From: Kitasatospora herbaricolor
GTDB lineage: Bacteria > Actinomycetota > Actinomycetes > Streptomycetales > Streptomycetaceae
Assembly (NCBI RefSeq): GCF_030813695.1
Contig: NZ_JAUSVA010000002.1
Location: forward strand, 3,348,001-3,412,000
Direction: 5' to 3'
Length of the DNA stretch: 64,000 nt
Shown here: piece by piece, positions 34,321 through 42,115 of the stretch
How positions within the stretch are numbered: position 1 is the stretch's first letter
Layout of the letters: each line of letters opens with the position of its first letter
Notes under the pieces: model-generated
Databases searched by the model: none
What the model saw: the letters and a program-made list of their open reading frames with translations, nothing else
What the model was told of the DNA's origin: nothing
Translations under genes and position numbers: made by a program

Positions 34321-35538
34321 TCAGCCGGCGGTCACCACGACAGCCGAGTTGAACCCCCAGCGGCCCCGGCCGAGCACCAGCGCGGCGCGGACCGCCAGCG
34401 TCCGCGGTTCGCCGGTGACCAGGTCGATGCCGTACTCCTCGGGCACGTCCGAGGTGTGCGCGGTCGCCGGGACGACGCCGTCCCGGATCGACAGCAGCGC
34501 GGTGGCCAGGTCCACCGGGCCGCCGCCCGCGCAGAGCCGGCCGATGCTGGCCTTGGGCGCGGTCACCGCCACCCCGCGCGGCCCGAAGACCTCCCGGATC
34601 GCGTCGGCCTCCGCCCGGTCGCCGGCGGTGCTGCCGGCCGCGTCGGCGAACACCACGTCGATGTCGCCCGGCTCCAGTCCGGCGTCGGCCAGGGCGAGTT
34701 CGGCGGCGCGGCGCAGGCCCGGCGGCAGGCCGGAGCCGGGCCGGGGGTCGAAGGTCGCGGCATAGCCCGCGATCTCGCCCCAGACCTTCGGGGCGCCGCG
34801 GTCGCGGGCCGAGCCGGCCTCCTCCAGGACCAGCACGGCGCCGCCCTCGCCCGGCACGTGGCCGGAGGCCGCCCGGTCGAAGGGCAGGTAGGCGCGGGCC
34901 GGGTCGTCCACGGTGCTGACCAGGCCGCCGGAGAGCTGCGAGGTGTAGCCCCACGGGTCGAGCGCGGAGTCGACGCCGCCGCTGACCACCAGCCGGGTGC
35001 CCCGGCGGATCACCCGGCGGGCGTGGCCGACCACGTCCAGCCCGCCGGCCTGCTCGCCGACCAGGGCGATGCCCGGGCCGCGCATCGCGTTGCGGATGGA
35101 CACCTGGCCGGTGTTGACGGCGTAGAACCAGGCGAAGGACTCGTAGACGCTGACGTACTCGGGGCCCTTGCTCCAGAGCTTCTGGAACTCCTGGTGGGTG
35201 AACTCGAAGCCGCCCTGGGCGGTCGACAGGCTGACACCCATGTCGTAGTCGGGCAGCGTGTCCGGCCCGACCGCCGCGTCCTCCAGTGCCCAGGCCGCGG
35301 CCGCGATGGCGTAGCGGGTGGAGACGTCGGTCTGCGGCAGCAGCCGGCTCGGGATGTGGTCCTTGGCCTCGAAGTCGAGGATCTGCCCGGCGAGCCTGGA
35401 CGGGTAGCCGGTGGCGTCGAACCGGACGAGTTCGGAGATCCCGTTCTGGCCGGCCAGCACCGCCTTCCAGTAGTCCTCGGTGCCAAGGCCGTTGGGGGCC
35501 GCGACGGCGACCCCGGTGACGACGGTCCGGACGGTCAT
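34321..35538 (-). CDS. Type II PKS chain length factor (KS-beta)
   Basis: The protein has 405 residues. It is a ketosynthase-fold partner in which the active-site Cys is replaced by Gln163 in [16 protein letters not shown], the signature of KS-beta subunits that generate acetyl starter by decarboxylation and set chain length. It forms the heterodimer with the ketosynthase encoded just upstream; its ATG overlaps the KS stop by four bases (ATGA), giving equal synthesis. Chain length cannot be fixed reliably by eye; an octaketide or decaketide is plausible from the tailoring set. Confidence 0.95.
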   Translation of the reverse strand: MTVRTVVTGVAVAAPNGLGTEDYWKAVLAGQNGISELVRFDATGYPSRLAGQILDFEAKDHIPSRLLPQTDVSTRYAIAAAAWALEDAAVGPDTLPDYDMGVSLSTAQGGFEFTHQEFQKLWSKGPEYVSVYESFAWFYAVNTGQVSIRNAMRGPGIALVGEQAGGLDVVGHARRVIRRGTRLVVSGGVDSALDPWGYTSQLSGGLVSTVDDPARAYLPFDRAASGHVPGEGGAVLVLEEAGSARDRGAPKVWGEIAGYAATFDPRPGSGLPPGLRRAAELALADAGLEPGDIDVVFADAAGSTAGDRAEADAIREVFGPRGVAVTAPKASIGRLCAGGGPVDLATALLSIRDGVVPATAHTSDVPEEYGIDLVTGEPRTLAVRAALVLGRGRWGFNSAVVVTAG

Positions 35539-36803
35539 GCGGAGACCCCCTCGGGGCGGCGGAGCACGATGGCGCTCTGGAAGCCGCCGAAGCCGCTCCC
35601 GACGGACAGGACGGTGTCCACCCGCTGCTCGCGGGCGGTCAGCGGTACGTAGTCGAGGTCGCACTCCGGGTCCGGAGTGTGCAGGTTGGCCGTCGGGGGC
35701 ACCACGTTGTGCTTGATGGCCAGCAGCGAGGCGGCGATCTCGATCGAGCCGATGGCGCCCAGCGAGTGGCCGACCATGGACTTGATGGAGCTGACCGGCA
35801 CCCGGTACGCGTGGTCGCCGAGGCTGCGCTTGAAGGCGGCGGTCTCGTGCCGGTCGTTCTGCTTGGTGCCGGAGCCGTGCGCGTTGACGTAGTCGATGCC
35901 GGTCGGGTCCAGCCGGGCTTCGTCGAGCGCCACCCGGATCGCCTCGGCCATCTCCCGGCCGTCCTTCTTCAGACCGGTCATGTGGTAGGCGTTGCAGCGG
36001 GTCGCGTAGCCGGTGACCTCGGCGTAGATCTCGGCGCCGCGCGCCACGGCCGCCCCGTACTCCTCCAGCACGAACATAGCCGCGCCCTCGGCCAGCACGA
36101 ACCCGGTGCGCGAGCCGTCGAAGGGCCGGGAGGCGTGCTCGGGGTCGTCGTTGCGGGGCGTGGTCGCCTTGATGGCGTCGAAGCAGGCCACGACGATCGG
36201 CGAGATCGGGGTGTCGGAGGCGCCCGCGACGACGGTGTCGACGCTGCCCTCGCGGATCAGCTGGACGGCGTAACCCACCGAGTCGAGGCCCGAGGTGCAG
36301 CCGTCCGAGACCATGGTGACCGGGCCCTGGGCGCCGACCGTCCAGGCGACCTCGGCCGGCATGATGCCGGGGCTGAGGTAGTCGGCCATGTGCGGGGAGA
36401 GGTAGCCGGGGTCGACCAGCCAGTCCTTGCCCGCGTCGGACATCACCAGGTACTCGTTCTCCAGGCTGGTCGCCGAGGCCACCGCGCTGCCCAGGCTGAC
36501 GCCGACGCGGTGCGGGTCCAGCGCGGAGAGGTCCAGGCCGCTGTCCGCGACGGCGTCCCTGGTGCAGGCGACGGCGAACTGGGTGGCCCGGTCCATCCGG
36601 CGGATCTCGCGGGGCGAGAACCCCTCGGCGGGGGCGTCGAAGTCGACCTCGCCGGCGATCCGGGACCGGAACGGTGAGGCGTCGAAGTGGGAAATCCGCC
36701 GGGTCGCCGTGCGCCCGGCCGTCAGCAGGTCCCAGAATGCCTTCACCCCTGAGCCGCCGGGTGCGCGCACTCCGATTCCGGTAATCACGACGCGCCGGTT
36801 CAC
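35535..36803 (-). CDS. Type II PKS ketosynthase (KS-alpha)
   Basis: This 422-residue ketosynthase has the catalytic Cys169 in [16 protein letters not shown] and the histidines in [14 protein letters not shown] and [14 protein letters not shown]. With the chain length factor it condenses malonyl units on the ACP. The GTG at 36803 has AGGAGG eight bases upstream. A terminator hairpin after the upstream secreted-protein gene (36927-36949) implies a promoter in 36804-36926, though I found no SARP repeat there. Confidence 0.97.
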   Translation of the reverse strand: MNRRVVITGIGVRAPGGSGVKAFWDLLTAGRTATRRISHFDASPFRSRIAGEVDFDAPAEGFSPREIRRMDRATQFAVACTRDAVADSGLDLSALDPHRVGVSLGSAVASATSLENEYLVMSDAGKDWLVDPGYLSPHMADYLSPGIMPAEVAWTVGAQGPVTMVSDGCTSGLDSVGYAVQLIREGSVDTVVAGASDTPISPIVVACFDAIKATTPRNDDPEHASRPFDGSRTGFVLAEGAAMFVLEEYGAAVARGAEIYAEVTGYATRCNAYHMTGLKKDGREMAEAIRVALDEARLDPTGIDYVNAHGSGTKQNDRHETAAFKRSLGDHAYRVPVSSIKSMVGHSLGAIGSIEIAASLLAIKHNVVPPTANLHTPDPECDLDYVPLTAREQRVDTVLSVGSGFGGFQSAIVLRRPEGVSA

Positions 36804-36926
36804 CGGCTGCCTCCTATCACGGGGAACATGGATGTCGTTCCTTTCGCCATTCGCCCAAACGCCGGTCGGATTCGGTGTTCCACGCGGACGGCGGGATTGC
36901 GGTCCGGTCCGGGAAGGGATTCCGGC

Positions 36927-36949
36927 CCGGGGCCCGGCGAGGGCCCCGG
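36927..36949 (-). terminator. Hairpin between the secreted-protein gene and KS-alpha
   Basis: CCGGGGCCC and GGGCCCCGG form a 9-bp stem with a GGCGA loop, 12 bases after the stop of the secreted-protein gene on the minus strand. Confidence 0.6.
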
Positions 36950-36960
36950 ACCGGACCGGG

Positions 36961-37623
36961 TCAGCGGACGGTGGTGGTGGTGAACGTGGTCTGCGGGTTC
37001 GCCACGCACTTGAACGGGGCCGGGGCGCCCTGGAGGTCCAGGCGGACCCAGGTGAACGCCGGGTCGTCGAAGGAGGTGCCGGCGGTGCCGGTGTTGATCA
37101 CACCGGAGGCGCCCGACTCCAGCTTGAGCTTCAGCGTCGGCAGGTCGAAGGGCTGGCCCGCGGCCAGGGTGCCGGCCTGCTTGTAGGTCAGCGTGTTGGT
37201 GCCGTAGTCGACCGTGACGACCGCGTGGGTGCCGGCCAGGCCGCTGCCGCCGACGAGCTCGTACTTCACCAGCGAGGCGTTGGCCGGCAGCTGGTACTGG
37301 ACCTGGACGTCCTTGACGCCGCTGTTGTACTGCGGGTTGGGCGTGATCACCGGCGGGTCGAGCTCGACCGTGAACTTCTTGTGCGGCGCGACCTTGGCCG
37401 GGGCCTTGGTCGCGAAGGTCAGGCTGTAGGGCAGCACGTTGTGGCCGCCCGGGAACTCGACGTAGCAGTTGTACCCCACCGGGACGGAGGCGGTGGCCGC
37501 CGTCTGAGCCTGGGCCTCGGCCGTGGTCTCGGCGCCGGCGGACCCCACGGACACGGGGATCGCCACCGCCGCGACGGCTCCGACGGCTGCGATTCTCTTG
37601 GCCCAGCTCTTAACTGTCGACAT
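36961..37623 (-). CDS. Secreted beta-rich protein inside the polyketide cluster
   Basis: This 220-residue protein has a clear Sec signal peptide ([20 protein letters not shown], cleavage likely near SAGA at 28-31). The mature part is beta-rich with exactly two cysteines, Cys53 and Cys206, which could form one disulfide outside the cell. Segments such as [18 protein letters not shown] and [18 protein letters not shown] suggest an immunoglobulin-like sandwich. I cannot assign a known family. GGAAGGA precedes the ATG. Its promoter contains the best SARP repeat in the window (three heptamers), so it appears co-regulated with the pathway, perhaps for extracellular binding, processing or self-protection. 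Confidence 0.85.
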   Translation of the reverse strand: MSTVKSWAKRIAAVGAVAAVAIPVSVGSAGAETTAEAQAQTAATASVPVGYNCYVEFPGGHNVLPYSLTFATKAPAKVAPHKKFTVELDPPVITPNPQYNSGVKDVQVQYQLPANASLVKYELVGGSGLAGTHAVVTVDYGTNTLTYKQAGTLAAGQPFDLPTLKLKLESGASGVINTGTAGTSFDDPAFTWVRLDLQGAPAPFKCVANPQTTFTTTTVR

Positions 37624-37701
37624 GCCAGTCCTTCCGCGAAGTGCGAGTGGTGAGCGCGGGGTGACTGTCCACCCCGCGACACCGTCAGCATTTCGGCGGG
37701 C

Positions 37702-37730
37702 CGTCGAGACTCGCTTGACGACAGCTCAAG
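37702..37730. promoter_or_regulatory. SARP-type direct repeat, site D (three heptamers)
   Basis: CGTCGAG (37702), GCTTGAC (37713) and GCTCAAG (37724) are spaced exactly 11 bp start to start. They lie 80-110 bp upstream of the secreted-protein gene start on the minus strand. Confidence 0.65.
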
Positions 37731-37740
37731 GACGGCCGGG

Positions 37741-38079
37741 TCAGGCCGCCGGCACCGTCCGGACCAGCGTGTACCCGACCATGGAGGGCGCGGTGACCCC
37801 CGGCATGGCGGTGATGGTCGCGCGCAGCTCCCCCGCGCGCGGGTTGTCCCGGAACGAGTCCCGGTAGGCCGCCTCGTCGCGCCACTGGGCGTAGTTGACG
37901 ACGTGCCGGCCGTCGACGCTCGCGTGGTAGTTCGCCGCGATGAAGCCCGGGCAGTGCCGGACCCACTCCTCGACGTCCTTCACCAGCAGCTCGACCAGCT
38001 CCTGCTGGACCTGCGGTCCTTCGGTGCCCAGGGTGACGATCGCGATGAAGCCGGCACCGGACGAAGCGAGATCGGACAT
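37741..38079 (-). CDS. ABM-family cofactor-free monooxygenase (ActVA-ORF6-like)
   Basis: The protein has 112 residues from the ATG at 38079, with GGAGGAAAG directly upstream. It is an antibiotic biosynthesis monooxygenase fold protein: GFIAIVTLGTEGPQVQQELV, CPGFIAANYHASVDGRHVVN, and YAQWRDEAAYRDSFRD. The length matches ActVA-ORF6, which oxidises an anthrone-type intermediate to a quinone without cofactor. A similar role is likely here. Confidence 0.88.
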   Translation of the reverse strand: MSDLASSGAGFIAIVTLGTEGPQVQQELVELLVKDVEEWVRHCPGFIAANYHASVDGRHVVNYAQWRDEAAYRDSFRDNPRAGELRATITAMPGVTAPSMVGYTLVRTVPAA

Positions 38080-38123
38080 CTTTCCTCCGCAGTGTGGGTG
38101 GGCCTGCGGCCGCGGGTACGGCC

Positions 38124-38170
38124 GGAGGCCGGCCGCGCCCACCGCGTGTGCGGCGGGGCGACCGGCCTCC
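38124..38170 (-). terminator. Possible terminator between the MDR and ABM genes
   Basis: GGAGGCCGG (38124-38132) pairs with CCGGCCTCC (38162-38170), and further GC-rich pairing is possible inside. It lies in the 175-bp gap after the MDR reductase stop. Confidence 0.5.
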
Positions 38171-38254
38171 CAGGGAATACCGGTGCGCTCGATTCGGACT
38201 CGACCGGCGGGCGGACGAGCGGAGGAGCCGGCTGCGGCGTGCGGCGGGCGGGCG

Positions 38255-39172
38255 TCAGCCGACGGTCAGCACGACCTTGCCGCGCACGTGGCCGGTCTCG
38301 ACCTCCTGGTGCGCCTCGGGCGCCTTCTCCAGCGGGACGGCCTTGGCGACGGTGACCTTCAGCAGGCCCTCGCTGTAGAGGCGGACCAGCTCGGACAGCC
38401 GCTCGACGGAGCGCTGGGTGCCGATCCGGCGCACGCCGAGCCGCGGGCCGCCCCAGGAGTCGGCGATGGTCACGGCGCGCTCGGTGTTGCCGTCGAGGAT
38501 CTCGACCGAGGCGTCCAGCGCCTCGCCGCCGATGGCGTCGAAGACCGCGTCCACGCCGTCGGGCGCGGCGGCGCGGACCCGCTCGACCAGGCCGGCGCCG
38601 TAGGTGACCGGGATGGCGCCGAGCGAGCGCAGGTAGTCGTGGTTGCGCTCGCTGGCGGTGCCGATCACGACCGCGCCGCGGGCCTTGGCGATCTGCACGG
38701 CGTTGGAGCCGACACCACCGGCGGCGGCGTGGATCAGCACCACGTCGCCGGCGCCGACCCGCAGCTCGTCCAGCGCCGTGTGCGCGGTCTGGCCGGAGGC
38801 GGACAGCACGCCGGCCTCCTCCCAGGGCATCCCGGCCGGCTTCTGCACCAGCTGGTCGGCCTGCAGCAGGACGACGCTGGAGTAGCCGGTGCCGTCCAGG
38901 AAGCCGATCACCTCGTCGCCGACGGCCACGCCGGTGACGCCGGGGCCGACCTGGTCGACCACACCGGCCACCTCGTTGCCCAGCCGCACCGGGAAGGTGT
39001 CCGGGTTCCACTGGGCGAAGTCGCCCCGGCGCCAGGCGGTGTCGAAGGGCTGCACGCCGGCGGCGCGCACCTGCACCCGCACCTGGCCGGTGCCGGCCTC
39101 CGGGTCCGGGATCTCGACCGGGACGAGGACCTCGGGCTTGCCGTACTCGTTGAAGACGATCGCGGTGGACAT
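38255..39172 (-). CDS. MDR-family enoyl/quinone reductase in the cluster
   Basis: The protein has 305 residues and is a zinc-independent medium-chain reductase with NADPH motif HAAAGGVGSNAVQIAKARGA. It shares long near-identical stretches with the gene at 18410 (SASGQTAHTAL, GTASERNHDYLRSLGAIPVT). In pyranonaphthoquinone pathways a reductase of this superfamily (ActVI-ORF2) reduces an enoyl bond, so that role is plausible; a quinone reductase for self-protection is the alternative. AGAGG precedes the ATG. It follows the exporter gene on the same strand. Confidence 0.87.
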   Translation of the reverse strand: MSTAIVFNEYGKPEVLVPVEIPDPEAGTGQVRVQVRAAGVQPFDTAWRRGDFAQWNPDTFPVRLGNEVAGVVDQVGPGVTGVAVGDEVIGFLDGTGYSSVVLLQADQLVQKPAGMPWEEAGVLSASGQTAHTALDELRVGAGDVVLIHAAAGGVGSNAVQIAKARGAVVIGTASERNHDYLRSLGAIPVTYGAGLVERVRAAAPDGVDAVFDAIGGEALDASVEILDGNTERAVTIADSWGGPRLGVRRIGTQRSVERLSELVRLYSEGLLKVTVAKAVPLEKAPEAHQEVETGHVRGKVVLTVG

Positions 39173-39234
39173 GTCGTTACCTCTCGTGGAATGACAACTG
39201 GCTCGTCGGGGGTGGAAACGATCCGGTGGGGTGG

Positions 39235-39259
39235 CGGGGTGCGCCCTGGGCGCACCCCG
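39235..39259 (-). terminator. Terminator after the exporter gene
   Basis: CGGGGTGCG and its complement, extended by CCC/GGG, form a near-perfect hairpin starting 15 bases after the exporter stop on the minus strand. Confidence 0.6.
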
Positions 39260-39273
39260 CCCGGCCGGTGGGT

Positions 39274-41025
39274 TCAGAGCAGGGCTGCTTCCTCCTGCGG
39301 CTGCTCGTCCTTGCCGTCGCCGTCGCCGGACTGCGGCTTGTGGCCGCGGGCGTGCTTGGGGAGCAGGAAGGCGAGCGCGAAGCCCAGGGCGAGCAGGCCG
39401 ACCACGACCCAGATGGTGCGCTGGAGGGTCTGGTTGAAGCCCTGCTTGAAGGAGTCGGTGGCCCCGCTCTGCACGGCCGCGGCCACGCCCTGCGGGTTGC
39501 CGGACGTGCTCACGGCGGCCTTGATGTCGGTCTCCAGCTGCACGCAGCTGGCGGGGACCACGTCGGGGTTGGTGGCGGTGGCGCGGTCGTGGCCGCAGTC
39601 GCCGAGGCCGGTGATGATCTTGTCCTGGGCGGCCCCGGTGACCTGGACGGCGGCCAGCCTGGCCCGCAGGTCCGGAGTGTCGGTGGCCTGGGTGACCTGG
39701 GCGCCGAGGATGCCGAAGAAGACGGTGCCGATGATGGCCACGCCCAGCGCGCTGCCGAACTGCTGGATCGCGGTGAGCGTGCCGGAGGCCGAGCCGTACT
39801 CGTGGGACTCCACGCCGGCCAGCACGATGTCGAAGAACGGCGCGAGGAAGAGGCCGAGCCCGGCGCCGTAGACCGCCAGGGCCGGCGCGGTGTGCCACGG
39901 CGAGACGTCGGTGCCGACGCCGCGGACGATCAGGAAGATGCCGATCGCGCCGACCGCCATCAGCGTGGTGCCCAGGTGCAGCGACTTGCGGCCGAGCTTC
40001 TGGGTCAGCCCGGCGCCCGAGGCGACGAAGCCCGAGACGCTGCCGAGGGCCTGCGGCAGGACGGACAGGCCCGCCTTGAGCGGCGAGAAGCCGAGGCCGA
40101 GCTGGAGGAAGAGGGTGAAGATCAGGCCGAACCCGGTCAGCGCGGTGTAGACCGCCAGGCCGGTGACCAGACCGCCGGAGAAGGCCCGCTTGCGGAACAG
40201 CGTCGGCACGATCAGCGGGTCGCCGCCACGGGCCTGGATCCGGTTCTCCACCTTGGCGAAGACCACGAACAGCACCAGCGACAGCGCCATCAGCACGAAG
40301 CACCAGGCCGGCCAGTCGAGCGAGCGCCCCTGGACCACCGGGTAGATCATCAGCAGCGCGGCCACACCGGCCAGCACCGCTCCCGGGACGTCCAGCTTGG
40401 CCGCGCTCGGCGCCTGCTTGCTGGGGATGTACCTGAACCCGGCGATGATGACGAAGAGCCCGATCGGGACGTTGATCAGGAAGACCATCCGCCAGCCGGT
40501 GCCGAACAGGTCGCCGCTGATCAGCGCGCCGGCCACGACCGGGGCGGCCACGGTGGCCAGGCCCATCGCGGGGCCGTACGCGCCGAAGGCGGTGGCCAGC
40601 TCCCGGGGCGGGAAGATCGAGCGGATGGTGCCCAGGCCCTGCGGGAGCAGCAGGGCGCCGAACAGGCCCTGGGCGATGCGGGCGGCGATCAGGGTGCCGG
40701 GCGAGACCGAGACCGCGCAGAGCACGGAGCTGATCGTGAAGCCGACGGCGCCGATCAGGAAGACCGGCTTGCGTCCGTAGATGTCACCGAGCCGTCCGCC
40801 GGTGATCAGGCCGGCGGCCAGGGCGAGGGTGTAGCCCGCGCCCAGCCACTGGATCAGGGCGAGGCCGCCGCCGATGTCGGCGCGGATCGAGGGGGCCGCG
40901 ATGTTGGTGATCATCGCGTCGAGCAGATTCATGATCGAGGCGGCCAGGATCGCGGAGAAGGCGAGCCAGCGCCACTTGTACGGAGCCTCGTCGGCCTCCG
41001 TCGGTGATTGCTGCCATGTCGTCAT
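39274..41025 (-). CDS. 14-TM MFS drug exporter (DHA2/EmrB type)
   Basis: The protein has 583 residues with about 14 membrane segments. Motif A is GGRLGDIYGRKPVFLIG and the next helix reads AVGFTISSVLCAVSVSPGTL. There is an extracellular loop of about 90 residues before the last helix, with several Cys (NPDVVPASCVQLETD). This family exports drugs by proton antiport. Position in the cluster and the divergent TetR gene indicate export of the polyketide, that is, self-resistance. The ATG at 41025 has only a weak GATGGG upstream. Confidence 0.92.
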   Translation of the reverse strand: MTTWQQSPTEADEAPYKWRWLAFSAILAASIMNLLDAMITNIAAPSIRADIGGGLALIQWLGAGYTLALAAGLITGGRLGDIYGRKPVFLIGAVGFTISSVLCAVSVSPGTLIAARIAQGLFGALLLPQGLGTIRSIFPPRELATAFGAYGPAMGLATVAAPVVAGALISGDLFGTGWRMVFLINVPIGLFVIIAGFRYIPSKQAPSAAKLDVPGAVLAGVAALLMIYPVVQGRSLDWPAWCFVLMALSLVLFVVFAKVENRIQARGGDPLIVPTLFRKRAFSGGLVTGLAVYTALTGFGLIFTLFLQLGLGFSPLKAGLSVLPQALGSVSGFVASGAGLTQKLGRKSLHLGTTLMAVGAIGIFLIVRGVGTDVSPWHTAPALAVYGAGLGLFLAPFFDIVLAGVESHEYGSASGTLTAIQQFGSALGVAIIGTVFFGILGAQVTQATDTPDLRARLAAVQVTGAAQDKIITGLGDCGHDRATATNPDVVPASCVQLETDIKAAVSTSGNPQGVAAAVQSGATDSFKQGFNQTLQRTIWVVVGLLALGFALAFLLPKHARGHKPQSGDGDGKDEQPQEEAALL

Positions 41026-41122
41026 TGGCTGAACCCATCAGGTGTGTGCGGAGTGACGTCCGACGAACGGCCAGGCCCCCGACGAACAATGATCGCTGAG
41101 TGGAGAACGCCATTCGAGCACC

Positions 41123-41153
41123 CGAACACCGTTCTCGTCAAGTACAGTGTTCG
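41123..41153. promoter_or_regulatory. Candidate TetR operator
   Basis: CGAACAC (41123-41129) and GTGTTCG (41147-41153) form a perfect inverted repeat with a 17-bp spacer in the MFS-TetR divergent region. A TACACT hexamer at 41162-41167 may be the -10 of the TetR gene. Confidence 0.6.
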
Positions 41154-41220
41154 TCTGTTGGTACACTGGTCCGGAACGAGCCCCTCCGGGGAGTCGCCGC
41201 CAGGAAGGAGCTCACGAACC

Positions 41221-41973
41221 ATGGACGTTTCCCGGTCCCACGACACCCCGGGGATCCCTGCCGCACCATGGCGAAAGGGGCGCGCGAGCAAGCAGCCCGC
41301 GCCCCAACGCGTGCCGCTGTCCGCCGACCTGATCGTGGACGCCGCCCTCCGGATCGCCGGAGCGGAGGGGATCGACGCACTGACGATGCGCCGGATCGCC
41401 CAGGAGTTCGACACCGGACCGTCGAGCATCTACGCGCACGTGATCAACAAGGACGAGCTGCTCGACCTGATGCTCGACCGGGTGGCCGCCGGCATCGACG
41501 TGCCCAAGGCGGACCCGGACGACTGGCAGGAGCAGGCCAGGGACGTCGCCCGCGCCATCTACCGGGTCTTCTCCGCCAACGCGGACGTGGCCAGGATCGC
41601 GCTCGCCACCATCCCGACCGGCCCGAACATGCTCAGGGTCACCGAGGGACTCCTGGCCGTCCTGGTGGCCGGCGGCGTGCCGATCCAGCAGGCCGCCTGG
41701 TCGGTCGACCGGATACTGCTCTACATCAGCGCCGACGCCTACGAGGGCTCCCAGTTCATGGCCCGTCAGCGCGAGAGCGGCCTGCCGATGCGCGAGTTCG
41801 GCCCGGCCTTCCGCGAACAGGTCAGGACGTTCTACGCCTCGCTGCCGAGCGAGACCTTCCCCTGTACCAGCGCCAACGCCGACATCCTGACCTCCGGCGG
41901 CGGCGACGACCGGTTCGAGTTCGGGCTGGACCTCATCCTGACCGGCCTGGCGGCCAAGCTCCCCGGCGCCTGA
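41221..41973 (+). CDS. TetR-family repressor, probably of the exporter
   Basis: The protein has 250 residues. An N-terminal HTH reads SADLIVDAALRIAGAEGIDA and MRRIAQEFDTGPSSIYAHVI. The TetR_C-like ligand domain runs from IDVPKADPDDWQEQARDVAR onwards, similar to regulators of tetracycline-type and anthraquinone exporters. AAGGAG lies about ten bases before the ATG. It is divergent from the MFS exporter, with an inverted repeat between them. It should repress the exporter and itself until the product or an intermediate binds. Confidence 0.9.
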   Translation: MDVSRSHDTPGIPAAPWRKGRASKQPAPQRVPLSADLIVDAALRIAGAEGIDALTMRRIAQEFDTGPSSIYAHVINKDELLDLMLDRVAAGIDVPKADPDDWQEQARDVARAIYRVFSANADVARIALATIPTGPNMLRVTEGLLAVLVAGGVPIQQAAWSVDRILLYISADAYEGSQFMARQRESGLPMREFGPAFREQVRTFYASLPSETFPCTSANADILTSGGGDDRFEFGLDLILTGLAAKLPGA

Positions 41974-41987
41974 ACGGCGCGGGAACG

Positions 41988-42030
41988 CCGCCGGCCGGCG
42001 GGCACGGGACACGTGCCCGCCGGCCGGCGG
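41988..42030. terminator. Bidirectional terminator, 19-bp stem
   Basis: CCGCCGGCCGGCGGGCACG pairs perfectly with 42012-42030 around a GGACA loop, between the convergent TetR and chitinase genes. Confidence 0.82.
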
Positions 42031-42115
42031 GTGGAGCGGGCGGTGCGGTGGATCGAATGATGCGGTCAGGCGGTGCGGGCGACCGGCCCGCGCGGGGCCG
42101 GCCGCAGCGGCGGGA

